Origin: Undaria pinnatifida
Taxonomy: Eukaryota > Sar > Phaeophyceae > Laminariales > Alariaceae
Direction: 5' to 3'
Assembly: GCA_012845835.1 (NCBI GenBank)
Contig: JABAKD010000013.1
Coordinates: 8,595,128-8,659,127, forward strand
Length of the DNA stretch: 64,000 bases
Shown here: one piece after another, positions 23,065 through 34,700 of the stretch
Numbering within the stretch: position 1 is the first letter of the stretch
How the letters are laid out: the number at the start of each line of letters is the position of its first letter
Notes under the pieces: model-generated
What the model was told of the DNA's origin: nothing
Seen by the model: the letters and a program-made list of their open reading frames with translations, nothing else
Databases searched by the model: none
Made by a program: the position numbers and the translations under genes

Positions 23065-23185
23065 ACCTATATCCTTAATGAGGACACACAACCCGTAATA
23101 CGCGCGATCGAAGTATCACACACAGCTTGCAAAGATGAGTTTCGACAAAATCTTCGATCTCACAGCTGGAGGGTACTTTCATTTT
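23065..23185 (-). repeat. Hairpin core B with leader
   Basis: On the minus strand: CCAGCTGTGAGATCGAAG, then a TTTTGTCGAAACTCATC segment, TTTGCAAGCTGTGTGTGATA and a leader GGTTGTGTGTCCTCATTAAG. The same arrangement is found at 55520-55655 and in part at 52355, 52685 and 33640. Confidence 0.75.
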
Positions 23186-23648
23186 CTATAATAAAGTTGT
23201 GCGGGGGCTGCTGTTGCTGCTGTTGTTGTTCGTCATCGTGTGCAGGATGACGCAATTGGTTGCTGTGGTTTTTGTAGCTGATTCCGGTGTTTATTCTTCT
23301 TTATTCAAACACGATCTATATGAATGTACCCCTGTCGCATGTACAGCCTCGATTTGCCTGTAATCCTATACTCATATTATATGTCATTTGAACCCTCGAA
23401 AATTACGGGCATGTGCGGAGAGAAGGAGGGCGGCAGTCCGCCATGGCGAAGCCCCCCTGGTATTATTTACTTTAAATTGCAATTTCAACTTTCTCACGTC
23501 TCTATTTGTTTTACGTGGGTACATTCCTAGTCTGGTCTTAATACTGCATTACTCGAGGGGTTGGGGCGGGGGGGGTTACTCATTTCACAAGGGGCATCGC
23601 TTGCACAGCACCGACGCCGCAAGCAGCACCACCAGCACTCGTACATAC
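23186..23648. other. Spacer with G-run
   Basis: No gene recognised. CTG repeats at 23210-23235 and a GGGGTTGGGGCGGGGGGGG tract near 23557-23576. Confidence 0.45.
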
Positions 23649-23870
23649 CAAGGCTTTTCACGGGTCGCATTGCTGCGGGTCGGGTCGGCCCAGGTTGATC
23701 CGACCCGGCCGACCCGACCCGACCCGTGAGATTTGAAAAGCTGCTGACCGGACCTGACCCGACCCGTGAAGTTTCGACCGCCTTTTGACCCGACCCGACT
23801 CGACCTGTGGCTTTTTGCAATCCTCCTGACCCGACCCACGCGCCGGGTCACGACCCTTGAAAAGCCCTGG
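23649..23870. mobile_element. Short TIR element filled with GGGTC/GACCC repeats
   Basis: The ends are inverted: CAAGGCTTTTCACGGGTCG at the left and, read inward from the right, CAGGGCTTTTCAAGGGTCG. The 220-bp body is mostly variants of CCCGACCC in arrays separated by ...GTGAGATTTGAAAAG-like words. CAGGG ends are reminiscent of hAT elements; an 8-bp target duplication could not be shown. A related element with CAGGGCTGTTCACGGG at its left end lies at 36319-36490. Confidence 0.7.
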
Positions 23871-23871
23871 C

Positions 23872-24045
23872 ATAACGAGTTCTGTACTGGTCCCTCAATA
23901 GTGCCGATGTGTGCCAGCCGTGAATACCGGCACATTTTTAGCGACAACCGGCACTACTCTATAGTCCCAATACTATTCATTGTGCAAAGCTGTGCCAAGC
24001 AATTTTATAGGCATTTAAGCGGGCAACCGGCACTATAGGGGGACA
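23872..24045 (-). repeat. GTGCCGG repeat, inverse copy of 14140-14265
   Basis: Begins with ACGAGTTCTGTACTGGTC and ends with CAACCGGCACTATAGGG. It contains ATAGTGCCG near the left and CGGCACTAT near the right, so the copy has short inverted ends. Internal words match 14140-14265 in reverse complement. Confidence 0.65.
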
Positions 24046-24299
24046 TCTACTGTTGTAGTACGTGTATACTCATACCATATCGTATAATTTCATATGATAC
24101 AAAATATCATAACCGTCGCAGCGTTCTCGGTGATGGATAAGAGGATGCAATCGCTTTGATCTTCGACAACCATGGGCACAGCCTTTCTATAACGTTGGTT
24201 ATTGTTTTCATTGCTTCGACATGCGCGTGTGTTCCCTCCGGCCCGACAACGACGCACCGAACACAGCACCCCGAGAAGCACGAGCCCACCCACGATCTG

Positions 24300-24545
24300 G
24301 TAATAGTAGGTACAAGGGCTCCGCTCCGCGGGCGGCTGACACCGCCCGCTACGCTCGCGCAAGGCAAGGAAGAATGCAACAAAAAAGCATGTAAAGGGGG
24401 CAGAAAGAAGGAGGCCCATGATTTGGTGCAAACAGCGATTTGATAATGCCAAGAGCTGCTTGTGCAGAGCAAATTGCCCTGTTGTGCTCAGCTGTGCTGT
24501 GTGCTTTTGTTACCGGTGTTACGTTCTGATCGGCAGTACGGGGGT
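24300..24545 (+). repeat. Repeat family H with GC-rich hairpin
   Basis: Contains GGGCTCCGCTCCGCGGGCGG then CTGACACCGCCCGC, which folds as a strong hairpin (GCGGGCGG...CCGCCCGC). It is followed by a CAAGGCAAGGAAG segment, ATTTGATAATGCCAAGAGCT and GTTACGTTCTGATCGGCAGT. Inverted copies are at 31530-31745 and 31875-32090. A partial direct copy is at 25498-25580. Confidence 0.75.
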
Positions 24546-24639
24546 AATCTGAGTGGGGGAAAAAAACAGGGGGCCGTGAAAGGTCAAATACATGTATAGA
24601 AAAAGAAAAAAGAAGAATAGTACACAACAACACGTATTA

Positions 24640-24940
24640 TACCCGGTACTGCTCTATATTCGAAAGAAAGCACACAGCGCAGCACGACACAGCACCGCAG
24701 CGAAGGGCACGGCACCGCACCGTACGGCTCCGCACGGCTCCGCACGGCTCCGCACGACGCTACGCTGCGCTGCTGGGCTATATACAGCCGGACTGATCTG
24801 AGCTGGGCGTGCATTGTGATCCAACAGCGTAGTACCTGATGGTATGTACAAACCTGGTGTAGTAGTACCGGTATGTACTATAAGCCTCAAGGTCTTCTCG
24901 TTGGTTCGAATCCCGGTGTCATCGGGGGAAAACAATTATC
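24640..24940. repeat. GC-skewed repeat with tRNA-like B box
   Basis: Alternating GCACGGCTCCGCACGG-type words (24680-24780) are followed by GATCTGAGCTGGG...TTGTGATCCAACA, which recurs at 25755-25800 and in reverse at 31225-31265. At about 24898-24912 TTGGTTCGAATCCCGG is a good B-box match, giving a tRNA 3'-half-like end. Likely a composite of a SINE fragment and family G/H sequence. Confidence 0.5.
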
Positions 24941-24959
24941 CTCATAAAAAAATAATAGA

Positions 24960-25045
24960 TATCAATTTGACTTTGTGGTCTTCTAGTAGATAGACTGTCC
25001 GCTTATAAGCCTGATTTTCGTTGGTTGAATCCAGGGGTCATATGA
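24960..25045 (+). repeat. Pseudo-tRNA-like sequence
   Basis: GTGGTCTTCTAGTAGATAGAC can form a D-arm (GTC/GAC). It is followed by a CTTATAA loop and GTTGGTTGAATCCAGGG resembling a T-arm. The anticodon and acceptor stems do not pair, so this is a degraded tRNA-derived repeat rather than a functional tRNA. Confidence 0.4.
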
Positions 25046-25956
25046 AAAAAAAGATTCTCGTAAAAAAATTGATGTATATATATTGGTAAAAAAATAGTAC
25101 TGGCAGATACACCACTGCTGCTGTGACATATTGTGATAACAACTGAAAAACGAAAAAAATACAATAATTGTCATAACTGGCCCACAGCTTCAGCTTGCTC
25201 CTGTTGCCTTGTGTCGTGTGCCCTTGGGCGCATTACAAAAAAGATCGCATGGACGTCTATTAAAATGCAAGTTCAACTCCCAAAACAAATCTTGGAAAAA
25301 AGGAGTAAACAAATAAAAAAAAGGTTAAAAAAATGTTCAGAACATGAAAAACGAGTTTAAACGAATCAAATTTCAAGGAGATAGTAGAAAATGAACGAAG
25401 AAACAACTGAAAAACGAAAAAAATGCAATAATTGACGAAATGGAAGAACCAATCAAGTGTGGAAGAAAGCAAAGAAAAGCTGGAACGGTGAAAAAAATGT
25501 TGCCAAGAGGTGCTTGTGCAGAGCTAATTGCCCTGCGTTAGATGCTTGTTGATGTCACGTTCTGAACGGCAGTGCGTGTGATGAGAACACGACACGTACA
25601 AAATAATTAGTATCTGGTACCTGTATCACACCTGGTACTACTGCTGTATGTTCAAAAGAACGCACAGCGCCGCACGACACAACGCCGCAAAACAAAGAGC
25701 AAGACACGGCACCGCACTATGCCGCGCTGCACTGCTGAGCAATATATAGCCGGGCTGACCTGAGCTGGGGGTGCGTTGTGATCCAACAACGTAGTATGTA
25801 CAAACTTATTAATAGTACCGGTACGTGGGATGATACTGCGAATGAACGTTACTGGCATGTACGAACCAATAAAAGTACCGCAAAGCACGCAGCACGGCAA
25901 AGCAGCAAAGCACGTCAAAGCACAGCGCTGCGCTCTGCTAAGCTAGAGCTGCAGGG

Positions 25957-26517
25957 CATCACAGGGCAATGCACGGCGCTGCGTTGCTGCGAGCTATAGC
26001 GCTGCGGTGGGGTGTTGGGCGGTGCGGAGCTGATGTGCCAAGCCCAGATCTCAGCTGACGAAACTTCGTCAAGCACAAAAGAAATGGTGGGCTACAGGGC
26101 ATCGCAGGGCACTGCACGGCGCTGCGTTACTGCGAGCTATAGCGCTGCGGTGGGGTGCTGGGCAGTGCGGAGCTGATGAGCCACCGGAGATGCCAGGGAT
26201 GCACCAACCGAGCGCTTTCAGCACAAAGATATTTTTCGCAGGGCAATGCACGGCGCTGCGTTGCTGCGAGCTATAGCGCTGCGGTGGGGTGTTAGGCGGT
26301 GCGGAGCTGATGTGCCAAGCCCAGATCTGAGCTGACGAAACTTCGTCAAGCACAAAATAAATGGTGGGCTACAGGGCATCGCAGGGCACTGCACGGCGCT
26401 GCGTTGCTGCGAGCTATAGCGCTGCGGTGGGGTGCTGGGCGGTGCGGAGCTGATGAGCCACCGGAGATGCCAGGGATGCACCAACCGAGCGCTTTCAGCA
26501 CAAAGATATTTTTCCCC
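25957..26517 (+). repeat. Higher-order tandem array (ABAB, ~140-bp monomers)
   Basis: Four monomers at about 25957-26096, 26097-26236, 26237-26373 and 26374-26517. All share GCACGGCGCTGCGTT and GAGCTATAGCGCTGCGGTG. Monomers 1 and 3 end with CCCAGATCT...GACGAAACTTCGTCAAGC. Monomers 2 and 4 end with GCCACCGGAGATGCCAGGG and CACAAAGATATTTTTC. The A and B types alternate, so the unit of duplication was the ~280-bp dimer. Sequence related to the A type is inverted at 30903-31060. Confidence 0.85.
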
Positions 26518-27009
26518 AGCAACTAATTTTCTTAAGGTACATCGGGACGGTTCTTATCCCCAGCAAATAATTTTCTTTTCGGCAATTACGGGCTGAGAAG
26601 GGCTGAGAGGGGGGAGAATACGCCGAGCGAGACCTCCGAGGGGGTCGAGAACTAAGTAATTAAGTCTATGTGTTCTGGTTCTCCCATTCCATTTCCCAAT
26701 ATGCCTAACTAATACTACGTGTGAGCGCTTTCGTGCAAGCGGGTCAATTCGCCCTACTCTTAAAACAGTACACTTACAACTCTCCGCTCTACCGCTCGCC
26801 ATCCGGCCCAAAACGACCGCACACCCGAGCCACACCCGCCCCACACATCAGCCCTCGGTGTCCCCGACGACACAACGGCCGACGAGTCCCAACTCCGCGA
26901 GCGGGGGGCATGAAAAGCCTCGCCCGGGGACAGCTCGCGCTCTCCCCCGGAAGGTGGAGAATCGTAAGAAAGTGCAAATCCCACCCAGCTCCTGCCGTAC
27001 TGCTGTGCT
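26518..27009. repeat. Spacer with a copy of repeat family F
   Basis: At about 26880-26990 the minus strand reads GGATTTGCACTTTCTTACGA, TTCTCCACCTTCCGGGGGAG and CCCCGGGCGAGGC. The same family occurs at 58725-58810 (+), 4965-5045 (-) and 50865-50930 (+). Frames here are not considered coding. Confidence 0.55.
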
Positions 27010-27330
27010 GCCGTTGTGGATTGGTTACGTACTGCTCCACTGCTGTTGTACAGCTGTGGTAGTGCCGCTGCTGCTGCTGCTAGACTACTGCGTTTGCTTC
27101 AAAATAATAAAAAAATCGGTCTTCTGTGGTCACGACCTCGCCTCGCCATGCCAGTTCTGTGTGTGATCCTCCTCATGCCGGGTGGCCGCTGCTGTAGACA
27201 CTACTGCTGCTGTGCCGCAATTCCTTGCTGGGCTATTGCCCGCCTCTGCGCCCGCCGCCGCCGCCGCCGCCGCTGTTGCTGTGTGTTGCTGCTGCTGGTG
27301 CTGCTCTCACTCTCTTCTGTGCATGTTCCT
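27010..27330. repeat. CTG/GCC microsatellite-rich tract
   Basis: Runs of CTG triplets and an uninterrupted GCC run near 27255-27275 produce long artificial frames rich in Cys, Leu and Arg. No gene called. Confidence 0.6.
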
Positions 27331-27519
27331 AAAGTGTGTTGGTTTGTTGTGCTGATCTATGCCGTGCGTGGATTTTTCATTACTCATGTTGCCCATACTG
27401 AGCCCTATAGGTTTCTTTGCATGCCATAGACGCGTAGATAGCCAGATGTCTCTGTGGACCTGCGCAGATTTTGGTATTATTTTCCGCCTTTTTGGTGTTT
27501 TTTTAAAACCAAGAAATCA

Positions 27520-27640
27520 AAGAAAAGCTGGACCGTTCGGCAAGTAATGCACGGAGGCGGTGTCGAAGTGGGACCCCCGAAAATGCCAGGGGTGCACCAA
27601 CCGAGCACTTTCAGCAGAAATATATCTATGTTTATGATTG
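27520..27640 (+). repeat. Repeat G fragment, inverse copy of 30553-30660
   Basis: Shares GCTGGACCGTTC, GTAATGCACGGAGGCGGTGT, CGAAGTGGGACCCC and GTGCACCAACCGAGC with the reverse complement of 30553-30660. It marks the right limit of the left inverted-repeat arm around ETFA exon 1. Confidence 0.7.
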
Positions 27641-28566
27641 AACATCTGGGAGTCTTGGTTGCCCCACGTCCTTCCATGTAAGAAGACCTGTCAGCGCTGA
27701 GAGGTCGCATCTAACCAACAATGTACGACGTACGACACGCGCATAGCGTGATTCCACAATTAGTAATAGGTTGTTGGCAAGACCACACTATTAATACGAG
27801 ACAAACTTCTCGTCTACCAGCTTTACGACACAAGTATACACACTCGGTCCCCAAAAGGGTTCACCGTTCACAAGCTATCAATATCCATCATACGATGATA
27901 CTTGTAGTGTTGACTCCGTAGATTCGTTTCGTAGATCCCAAAAGAAAGGTCTTTCGTACAGCTACTCTGTCGTACATCCTCTGTCGAATACATACGAACC
28001 AGATATAATAGAGTAATCCCCAGAAAAGCCGCTCGTAACAAGTTGTCTACTCTGTACAACAAGGTCAGGCCAACGTTTAGCCACTACCTCAGTGCCAAGC
28101 ATTTCCAGCGCTTTACGTATTGCAGCGGTATTGGCTTGGACTTTATTCACTACCTGCCAGCATGTACGTTGCGACACACAAGGCTTCTAGGCCGGTCATC
28201 AGACAGCCTACTGGCAGATTTACCGGTTTCCCATTTATTTGTAAATGCCACACTCACCAAATCCTGCCGAGCTCATAGTACAGGAGGTCTGTCGAAAGCA
28301 GTCGACCCTGTTGTGGGCAAAGCCGCAAACAAAGGCGGTGTCGTCTGAGAGTCTGAGAGTCTGCTGCAGTCTGCAATATAGCATTTTCGTCGATGCGGTA
28401 TTCATAAACCTTCGATGGCATTTTTGTTTTTTATTTCAAGGATCGTAATTGGCCCTGCTTGACTTACGAGCGAGCTGCGTAGCAGCTGATAATACTTCGA
28501 AAGGTGGGGCGTCATCGTACGAGTACGTCTGAACCGCTCAGGATTTTTTCGAGGCCCACCCGCGGT
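27641..28566. other. Upstream region of ETFA
   Basis: Likely holds the ETFA promoter and leader, but no core promoter is obvious. On the minus strand about 28177-27962 encodes a peptide with NKVQANTAAIRKALEMLGTE and RWPDLVVQSRQLV. It looks more protein-like than surrounding frames, lacks a clear start or splice context, and is not recognised; it may be a transposon remnant. Confidence 0.35.
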
Positions 28567-28779
28567 ATGTCACGACTCGCTAGAAAATTGCATGGGCATT
28601 GTGCGACGTATTGCCGTCAAGTAGTGTCCTCGAGACAGGCAACAACCCTTGTCATCGCTGAGCACGACAATGTTGCTCTTAGCCCAAGCTCTCTAAGCGC
28701 GGTGACTGCAGCGAAGGAGCTGCAAGGCGACGTTACGCTGCTTGTGCTGGGCCACGAGGCTCAAGATGTGGCCCAACAG
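28567..28779 (+). CDS. ETFA: ETFA exon 1
   Basis: 71 codons. Mitochondrial presequence followed by the first strands of the N-terminal domain ([38 protein letters not shown]). Donor CAG|GTGCGA. The exon lies between inverted repeat arms at 24.3-27.6 kb and 30.5-32.1 kb. Confidence 0.92.
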
Positions 28780-31700
28780 GTGCGAAGATTGAAGGTTTCA
28801 CTCTTGTTCTTGACATAGGTGTACTCTCGGTGTACGAATATAACGGAATATTAGCGTTGCCAAACGTTCAATGTTCAACCTGTCATCGCGTAGCAGTACA
28901 TACACATACATGGTTGATTATCATACTCTTACGGGTGTCTACAAGCAGTTGTAGAGTACTCCTAACAATATCTCCAGAGGCATCAAGGGTTTTGTATGAT
29001 ATCGTGCCAGGTATTCAAAACCTGTTGTGCTGTTGTAGTGGTGCTGTTGTGGTACAGCAGTACGTAGTACCTGGTATGTTAGACTTCTGCTGCAGGCACA
29101 CTTGGGTAGGGAGTTCGTACAAGCTCCCGCTTCGGACGAAGGGTGACACAAGGCTGCCGGTTTTGCCCCCCCATGCGTTTGCCCGTACCTTTACGGTAGT
29201 ACTACATGGTGCTATACATACTGCAATGTAAATGTTGGGTTTATCGAGATGAAGGTACAGGAATACATTATATAGACTTACTTACTAGAGTTATCTAAAA
29301 CTCGGAAATATCGCGATATTGGTCGTTTAGAGCCGAATTATGTGCGTCTGGAGTTTTAGACGACCGCGGGCTGTTGGGATATTTTCGCCATATGTGGTCC
29401 GCACATACCGAAATATCGCGTAGGTGGGAATTCCCACCCACGCGATATATTGTGTTTTTTTTTGGAGGGAAGATCCTGTGTTATTAATAGTTGTCAGAAC
29501 CAAAAATTGGTGAGAGCTTGGGCACCAAGACTGTCTGCTGCCGCGCTGGTGAGGTGCCCCATCGTCATCGCCGCCCTTGCCGGAACATAGACAGCAGTGA
29601 CCGTGACGATGCCGTCACTTGTGCGGGGACAGGAGACCCGTTTCGGCAGCCCCGGCAAGCGTTAGGGTTACCGGGGTTCAGCGGCGCAGGTTTGAACAGC
29701 ACAGGCACAAGGCCTCGCATCGCAGACGGATGGTACACCTCCGACGCAGGTGTTGTTGGCGCGCAAACGACTGGCACGAAACGGCCAGCGGCTGACCCTA
29801 CTCGTCCTGCTGGAGATGGGCTGCCTGGAGAACTCGGCGTTGACGCTGGTTATGGTCCTTCTGGCGCGAATATCTATGGGGAATCGCCGTCTCCCACCGA
29901 TGTTGAGATTGGAGCTCCAGATGTGATTTTTCAAAATCAAAAACACAACGCTCTCAACGCCAATTTGTATTTTTTCTGATTATAGGTGCCGTATCTGTTT
30001 CAGTTACATTTACAAAACAATCCATACATTTCCGTCCTGGTCGGCACTCACTACTGCAGCACTATATTGATAGCAGTAGTAGAAAAACTGTATCACAGTC
30101 GAACACGCCTTGCGTGCTCTTCGTCGGAGCTGCCTCCGTCATCCACTCTGGACAAAGCCAATCGCTCTTTTCGCTTTTGGTGGAGCCGTCGCAGGACCAT
30201 GGCGAGACGCGCCCGGGCGGGGACGTCTCCTATACCTGGCGCCAACTCCATGCAGGACGCAGTCGTAGATGTCCGAGGGGCTAACGACACTGTAGCTAGT
30301 AGCAGCAGCAGCCAAGTCGTCAAGCCCACGCCGTGGGACGTGTGGGACATGTGTGCGATACTTGGTGTATACGTGTACGGGACTGTCAACAAGTAATTTC
30401 TTGCTTACCCGAGTTTTATATCCAAGGCGGATGTGGTCAAAATGCGATATTGAGGTTTTCAGACAGCGGGTGAAGCGGGCAAAAAAATCGCGATATAGAA
30501 CAAAGCGCCAAATACCTAAATATCAGCGTACTCCGAGTTTTGGATAACTCTACTTGGATCTTTTATCTGAAAGCGCTCGGTTGGCACCTCCCTGGCATCT
30601 CCAGGGGTCCCACTTCGACACCGCCTCCGTGCATTACTTGCGGAACGGTCCATCTTTTCTTTGGTTTCTTGCTCGGCCTTTATTGTTTTTGCTTCTGCTC
30701 GTTTTGCAAGTTGTTTCTTGACTTTTCAGCTGCTTCCTGCAAATTTGGTTTTTCTGCCAACACGATTTTGAACTTTTTTGCCATTTTTTCTTCCTTTTTG
30801 TCTAGTAAGTTGAACTTCCTACCATTTGCCGCTAATTTGCCGCCTGTGCATTAGTCGCGGAACGGTCCAGCTTTAGCTCTTCTTTGATTCCCACCATTTG
30901 TTTTGTACTGGACGAAGTTTCATCAGCTGAGATCTGGGCTTGGCTCATCAGCTCCGCACCGCCCAGCACCCCACCGCAGCGCTATACTCGTAGCTCACAG
31001 CAACGCAGCGCCGTGCAGTGCCCTGCGATGCCGTGCAGCTCAGCTCAGCAGCGCACCGCAGCGCAGCGCTAGCCCAGCAGAGCGAAGCGCTGTGCTTTGC
31101 CGTGCTTTGCCATGCTGCGTGTTGTGCTGTACTTTTTTACTAGTTCGTACATGCCAATAATATTCCAAGTATCGTACCACGTACCGGTACTATTAATACT
31201 ACACCAGGTTTGTACGTTTGACGTTGTTATTGGATCACGAACAATGCACCCCCAGCTCAGTTCAGCACAACTATATATAGCTCAGCAGCGCAGCGCAGCG
31301 CAGTGCGGTGCCATGCCTTGCCCTTCGTTTTGCGGTGCTGTGTCGTGCGGCGTTGTGCGTTCTTTTGAACATACGGCAGCAGTTACTAGTAGTAGTTGTA
31401 GTACCAGGTATGATAAAGATACCAGGTTTATGTACGTGTTTTGTGTACTCGTCTTTTGGCTTTCTTCAGTTAATTGTCCTCTCTCGGTCCCCATACCCCC
31501 CCCCCCCCCCGCAAATATCGCACGTACTGCCGTTCAGAACGTGACATCAACAAGCACACAGCACAGCGCAGGGCAATTAGCTCTGCACAAGCACCTCTTG
31601 GCATTATTATCAATTCGCTATTCGCACCAAATAATCACGGGCCTCCTCTTCCTGCCCCATGTATTTGTTTCAGTTAGTTGCATTATTTCTCGCGCGAGCG

Positions 31701-34700
31701 TAGCGGGCGGCATCAGCAGCCTTGCGGAGCGGAGCCCTGTGCTTTCTTTAGAACCACACAGAGTACCACCAGGTACCGTTGGTACGTGTGTACTCGTCTT
31801 TTTGCTTTTTCGTCGTTGGTTTTGTTCTCCATCTCGGTCCTCTTCGCGATTTTTTCTTCGCGAATTTCACCCGTAATACTGCCGATCAAAACGTGACATC
31901 GCCAACATACAGCACAGCACAGACAGGGCAATCAGCTCCGCACCAGTAGCTCTTGCCATTATCAAATCGCTAGTTGCTCTAAATCATGGGCCTCGTCCTT
32001 TTGCCCCCTTCACATTTATTAGTTGAAATCTTCCTTGCGCAAGCATCGCGGGCGGCGTCAGCCGCCCGCGGAGCGGAGCCCTTGTAAGACCTACTATTAT
32101 GGTGAAAAATTGAGCGATTATTTCAGGTGATTATTTTTGTAGTTTTGAGGCTCCAGAAATAACCTCATCAGAAGAAAGGGGTGTCCATTATGGCGTCTGA
32201 TTTTTGGAAAGTGGTTTTATTTTGAATGGGCAGGTCTTGTATTGCCGTTTGCCATTATTTTTGAAATCTGGCACGTACACTGTCGCCGACGACGTTAGGT
32301 CACCACTGCCTCTTCTGCTGTCTCTGCTGCTGTGCTGCTGCTGTGCTGCTGGTGTGGTGTGCCTGTGGTGGTTTCGATGGTGCTGGTGCTGGTGCTGCTC
32401 TCGCGTTTGTGTGAGGACGAAGCTCTGTCTCGCACAAAACGAGCTCGGTATGCTGTCGTAGGCGTGTTTGTGATTCTTTGTTGTGGGTGACGGGTGACGT
32501 GTACAGCAGACAGGTATCATACCAGATACAGTATAGGCAGTGGTGACATGTGATACTTAGTACGAGGTAGTATCCAAAAGTCAAATAATCCCAGTTCTGA
32601 GAGGTTGGAAGAGCTGTTATTTCTGGGCTCAGAAATCACCAGATCCGCTGATTTATGGCCTCGATTATTTGTGAACCCAGAAATATCGATGATTTCTGGT
32701 CCCATAGTGGATGGTTTTTATTTTTGGCGTCGGAGATCCCTGTTAAAGAGAAAAATGATCGCTGAAAATATTTCCCATAATAGTTGGTCTAAAAGTAAAA
32801 ATACATTCCAGCTGTGAGACCGGTGACAATGGAAGGCCAAAAGTTTGAAATTCCTGATGATCCCACTCAAACTTTGCCTGAACAGCCGCCTATGGACCCA
32901 ATTTGGTAGAATTATTTTTTGACAAATTCCAGAATTCCGGAGAAAACAATTTCTCGCGGCGATCTTGGCCAACATCGGCCTGAGACATTCCCAAGCAGAT
33001 CTTGGATTAGACGCGGCGCAATTTCGTGTTCTCCACACCCTTCGTTCGACGAGATCAACGACAGCGTCGTGAACTCTGAACGTGGCGAGCTCGTTAGGTG
33101 CTCCGACCCCCCCTTGGTGTACAGCGCTCACTCTACGGCCGATGATTTGTGGCCGGCGCCGATCAGGCTTCTGTTAAAAGCACATTTGGCGACTGGTGTG
33201 TAGAAATCTAAAAAAAAAAACTCTATCGTCTCCCAACGGGCGAAGAACAGAATTTTGAAAGGATGTGACGGAAGACCACAGGACAACACAAGCAACCTTT
33301 CATACCCTTGGGCATGGATCGAGATGAACTCTTCAGCGCTGTCACCTACACTCATGTGGCCTTGTCCGGAACAGAGAAGAGTGACCATGGGTTGTCTCTA
33401 TCTCGAGATCGAAGGTCAATCGTGTTTGGTGGGCATTGTTGATCAAGGCTTGATGAAAAATAGACACATTGCCCTGTTGGACCGCATGACCCAAAAAAGA
33501 GCCGGAAAAGAAACATTTTAGTCATTATTTCCCCATAGCGACGTTACCCAGAACCTTTCAGCAAATAACCCCCTAAAAAAGTTTGCAAACTTTTTGGCCA
33601 AACTGTCGGCTTTCCATTGTCGTCGGTCTGAGATTGAAGATTTCATCGAAACTCATATTTGCAAGCTGTGTGTGATACTCCAATCGCGCGTATTAGGCCG
33701 GTGACAATGGAAGGCCAAAAGTTTGAAATTCTCGAAGATCCCACTCAAACTTTGCCTGAACAGTCGCCTATGGACCCAATTTGGTAGAATTACTTTTGAA
33801 ACTTTCCAGAATTCCGGAGAAAACAATTTCTCGCGGCGATCTTGGCCAACATCGGCCTGAGAAATTCTCAAGCAGATCTTGGATTAGACGCGGCGCAATT
33901 TCGTGTTCTCCACACCCTTCGTTCGACGAGATCAACGACAGCGTCGTGAACTCTGAACGTGGCGAGCTCGTTAGGGGCTCCGACCCCCCCTTGGTGTACA
34001 GCGCTCACTCTACGGTCGGTGATTTGTGGCGGCGCCGATCAGGCTTGTTAAAAACACATTTGGCGGCTGGTGTGTAGAAAGCTGAGACCAAAACTCTCTA
34101 TCGTCTCCCAGCGGGCGAAGAACAGAATTTTGAGAGGATGTGGCGAAGGCCACAGGGCAACACAAGCAACTTCTCACGCCCTTGGGCATGGATCGAGATG
34201 AACTCTTCAGCGCTGTCACCAACACTCATGTGGCCTTGTCCGGAACGGAGAGGAGTAACCATGGGTTGTCTCTATCTCGAGATCGAAGGTCAATCGTGTT
34301 TGGTGGGCAGTGTTGGTCAAGGCTTGATGACAAATAGACACATTGCCCTGTTGGGCCGCATGACCATAAAAAGAGTAAGAAAAGAAACATTTTACTCATA
34401 TTTTCTCCATAGCGACGTTACCCGGAATATTTCAGCAAGCAACCCCCAAAAAACGTTTGCAAACTTTTTGGCCAAACTGTCGGCTTGCCGTTGTCATCGG
34501 TCTTACACCGGTGACAATGGAAGGCCAAAACTTTGGAATTTCCGAAGATCCCACCCAAACTTTGCCTGAACGGTCGCCTATGGACCCAATTTGTTCCTAA
34601 AAAAAATCTATAATCCCGGAGAAACAATTTCTTGCGGCGATCTTGGCCAACATCGGCCTGACAAATTCTCAAGCAGATCTTGGATTAGACGCGGCGCAAT

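Noticed and set aside
24592-24801. Long frames across the GC-skewed repeats at 24.6-26.5 kb and 30.9-31.9 kb (up to 259 codons)
   Set aside because: They are translations of repeat monomers with Ser/Ala/Arg bias, present in several frames at once and not conserved between monomers.
24960-25045. Functional tRNA gene
   Set aside because: D- and T-arm-like parts exist but anticodon and acceptor stems do not pair. Treated as a tRNA-derived remnant.
27016-27429. 137-codon Cys/Leu/Arg-rich frame
   Set aside because: Generated by CTG and GCC microsatellites.
32919-33203. Tandem array units as a three-member gene family
   Set aside because: Stops and frameshifts fall in different places in each unit, and no common start codon exists.
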